Of a DNA stretch of 25,857 nucleotides, positions 25,584-25,857 are shown piece by piece (position 1 is the stretch's first letter; every line of letters begins with the position of its first letter). Origin of the DNA: Deltaproteobacteria bacterium (GTDB taxonomy: Bacteria > Desulfobacterota > JADFXK01); contig JADFYA010000007.1 of assembly GCA_015233285.1 (NCBI GenBank), positions 3,072 to 28,928 on the forward strand. The letters run 5' to 3'. Under the pieces are notes generated by a model. The model saw only the letters and a program-made list of their open reading frames with translations. It was not told the DNA's origin and did not search any database. The position numbers and the translations under genes are program-made.

Positions 25584-25687
25584 CAATGTCATTGACTTAA
25601 GCCGACGAACAATCGTGCCAACTTTTTTAAAATAGACCATTCCGAATAAGCCCCAACGGGGCGCTCTAGGTTAGCCCAGGGCAACGC
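25584..25687 (+). mobile_element. Truncated third copy of the 377-bp element
   Basis: From GCAATGTCATTGACTTAAG the sequence follows the left end of copy 2 through AAAATAGACCATTCCG and the GCGCTCTAGGTTAGCCCAGG palindrome. It stops abruptly at 25687 where another element begins. The subterminal stretch is more diverged than between copies 1 and 2, so this copy is older. Confidence 0.7.
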
Positions 25688-25857
25688 CCCAATGTTGTTG
25701 AATTAAGGGTGCGACGTTAAGATTTCTCGCTTCGCTCGAAATGACAGGGAAGTGGACCACCTGGAATGACGCCATAAATTTGTCATTCCGAACGAATGTG
25801 AGGAATCTTATCACATCCGAAGATGGTTAAGCCGCAGCTTAATTCAACAGCATTGGG
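25688..25857 (+). mobile_element. Nested 170-bp MITE-like element with related ends
   Basis: The left end CCCAATGTTGTTGAATTAAG and the right end CTTAATTCAACAGCATTGGG are inverted repeats. They resemble the ends of the 377-bp element (CCAATGTCATTGACTTAAG), so both probably use the same kind of transposase. Inside is a large hairpin of the GTCATTCCGAACGAA type (arms about 25718-25746 and 25781-25810). It seems inserted into copy 3 and ends exactly at the window edge. Confidence 0.6.

Overview
The window looks like chromosome of an anaerobic Desulfobacterota (deltaproteobacterial) bacterium. The reasons are a complete benzylsuccinate-type beta-oxidation operon, an EtfAB:quinone oxidoreductase of the kind used by anaerobic aromatic degraders, and multihaem c-type cytochromes. 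Further signs are stand-alone NifX-type proteins beside a DUF134 regulator and a PAS-type sigma54 activator. No rRNA, tRNA or CRISPR array was seen.

Region 1 (about 1-11940, all + strand) is a catabolic operon. Its order is bbsA-bbsB-bbsC-bbsD-bbsE-bbsF-bbsG-bbsH, then a short inverted-repeat element, then etfB-etfA and a membrane Fe-S oxidoreductase. BbsEF would load CoA onto an aryl- or alkylsuccinate. BbsG dehydrogenates it, BbsH hydrates it, BbsCD oxidises the alcohol and BbsAB cleaves the product. Electrons from BbsG would reach the quinone pool through EtfAB and the Fe-S protein. The activating glycyl-radical enzyme is outside the window, so the exact substrate (toluene, another alkylbenzene or 2-methylnaphthalene) cannot be fixed.

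Region 2 (about 12210-14113, - strand) holds a PAP2-type membrane phosphatase, an unassigned P-loop kinase-like protein and a small Cys-motif/Gly-rich membrane protein.

Region 3 (about 14300-24820, - strand) is the most interesting part. A sigma54 activator is followed by a good sigma54 promoter, a NifX-like protein, an FmdB-type zinc-ribbon protein, a second NifX-like protein, a DUF134 regulator and a Gly-rich peptide. After these come genes resembling magnetosome genes: a MamI-like two-helix peptide, a MamA-like TPR protein, a trihaem cytochrome and a second MamI-like peptide with no ATG start. The set ends with a protein combining two magnetochrome haem motifs, a PDZ domain and a NifX domain, a membrane zinc-ribbon protein and a NapH-like polyferredoxin. 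MamB, MamM, MamQ, MamK and MamO are not in the window, so this is a magnetosome-like redox module rather than a full cluster. Most of it (14319-22668) lies between two inverted copies of a 377-bp non-coding element with matching terminal repeats.

Region 4 (about 24830-25857) is a repeat-rich scrap zone. It holds an ISL3-type transposase fragment, a truncated third copy of the 377-bp element with a related element nested in it, and dispersed palindromic repeats.
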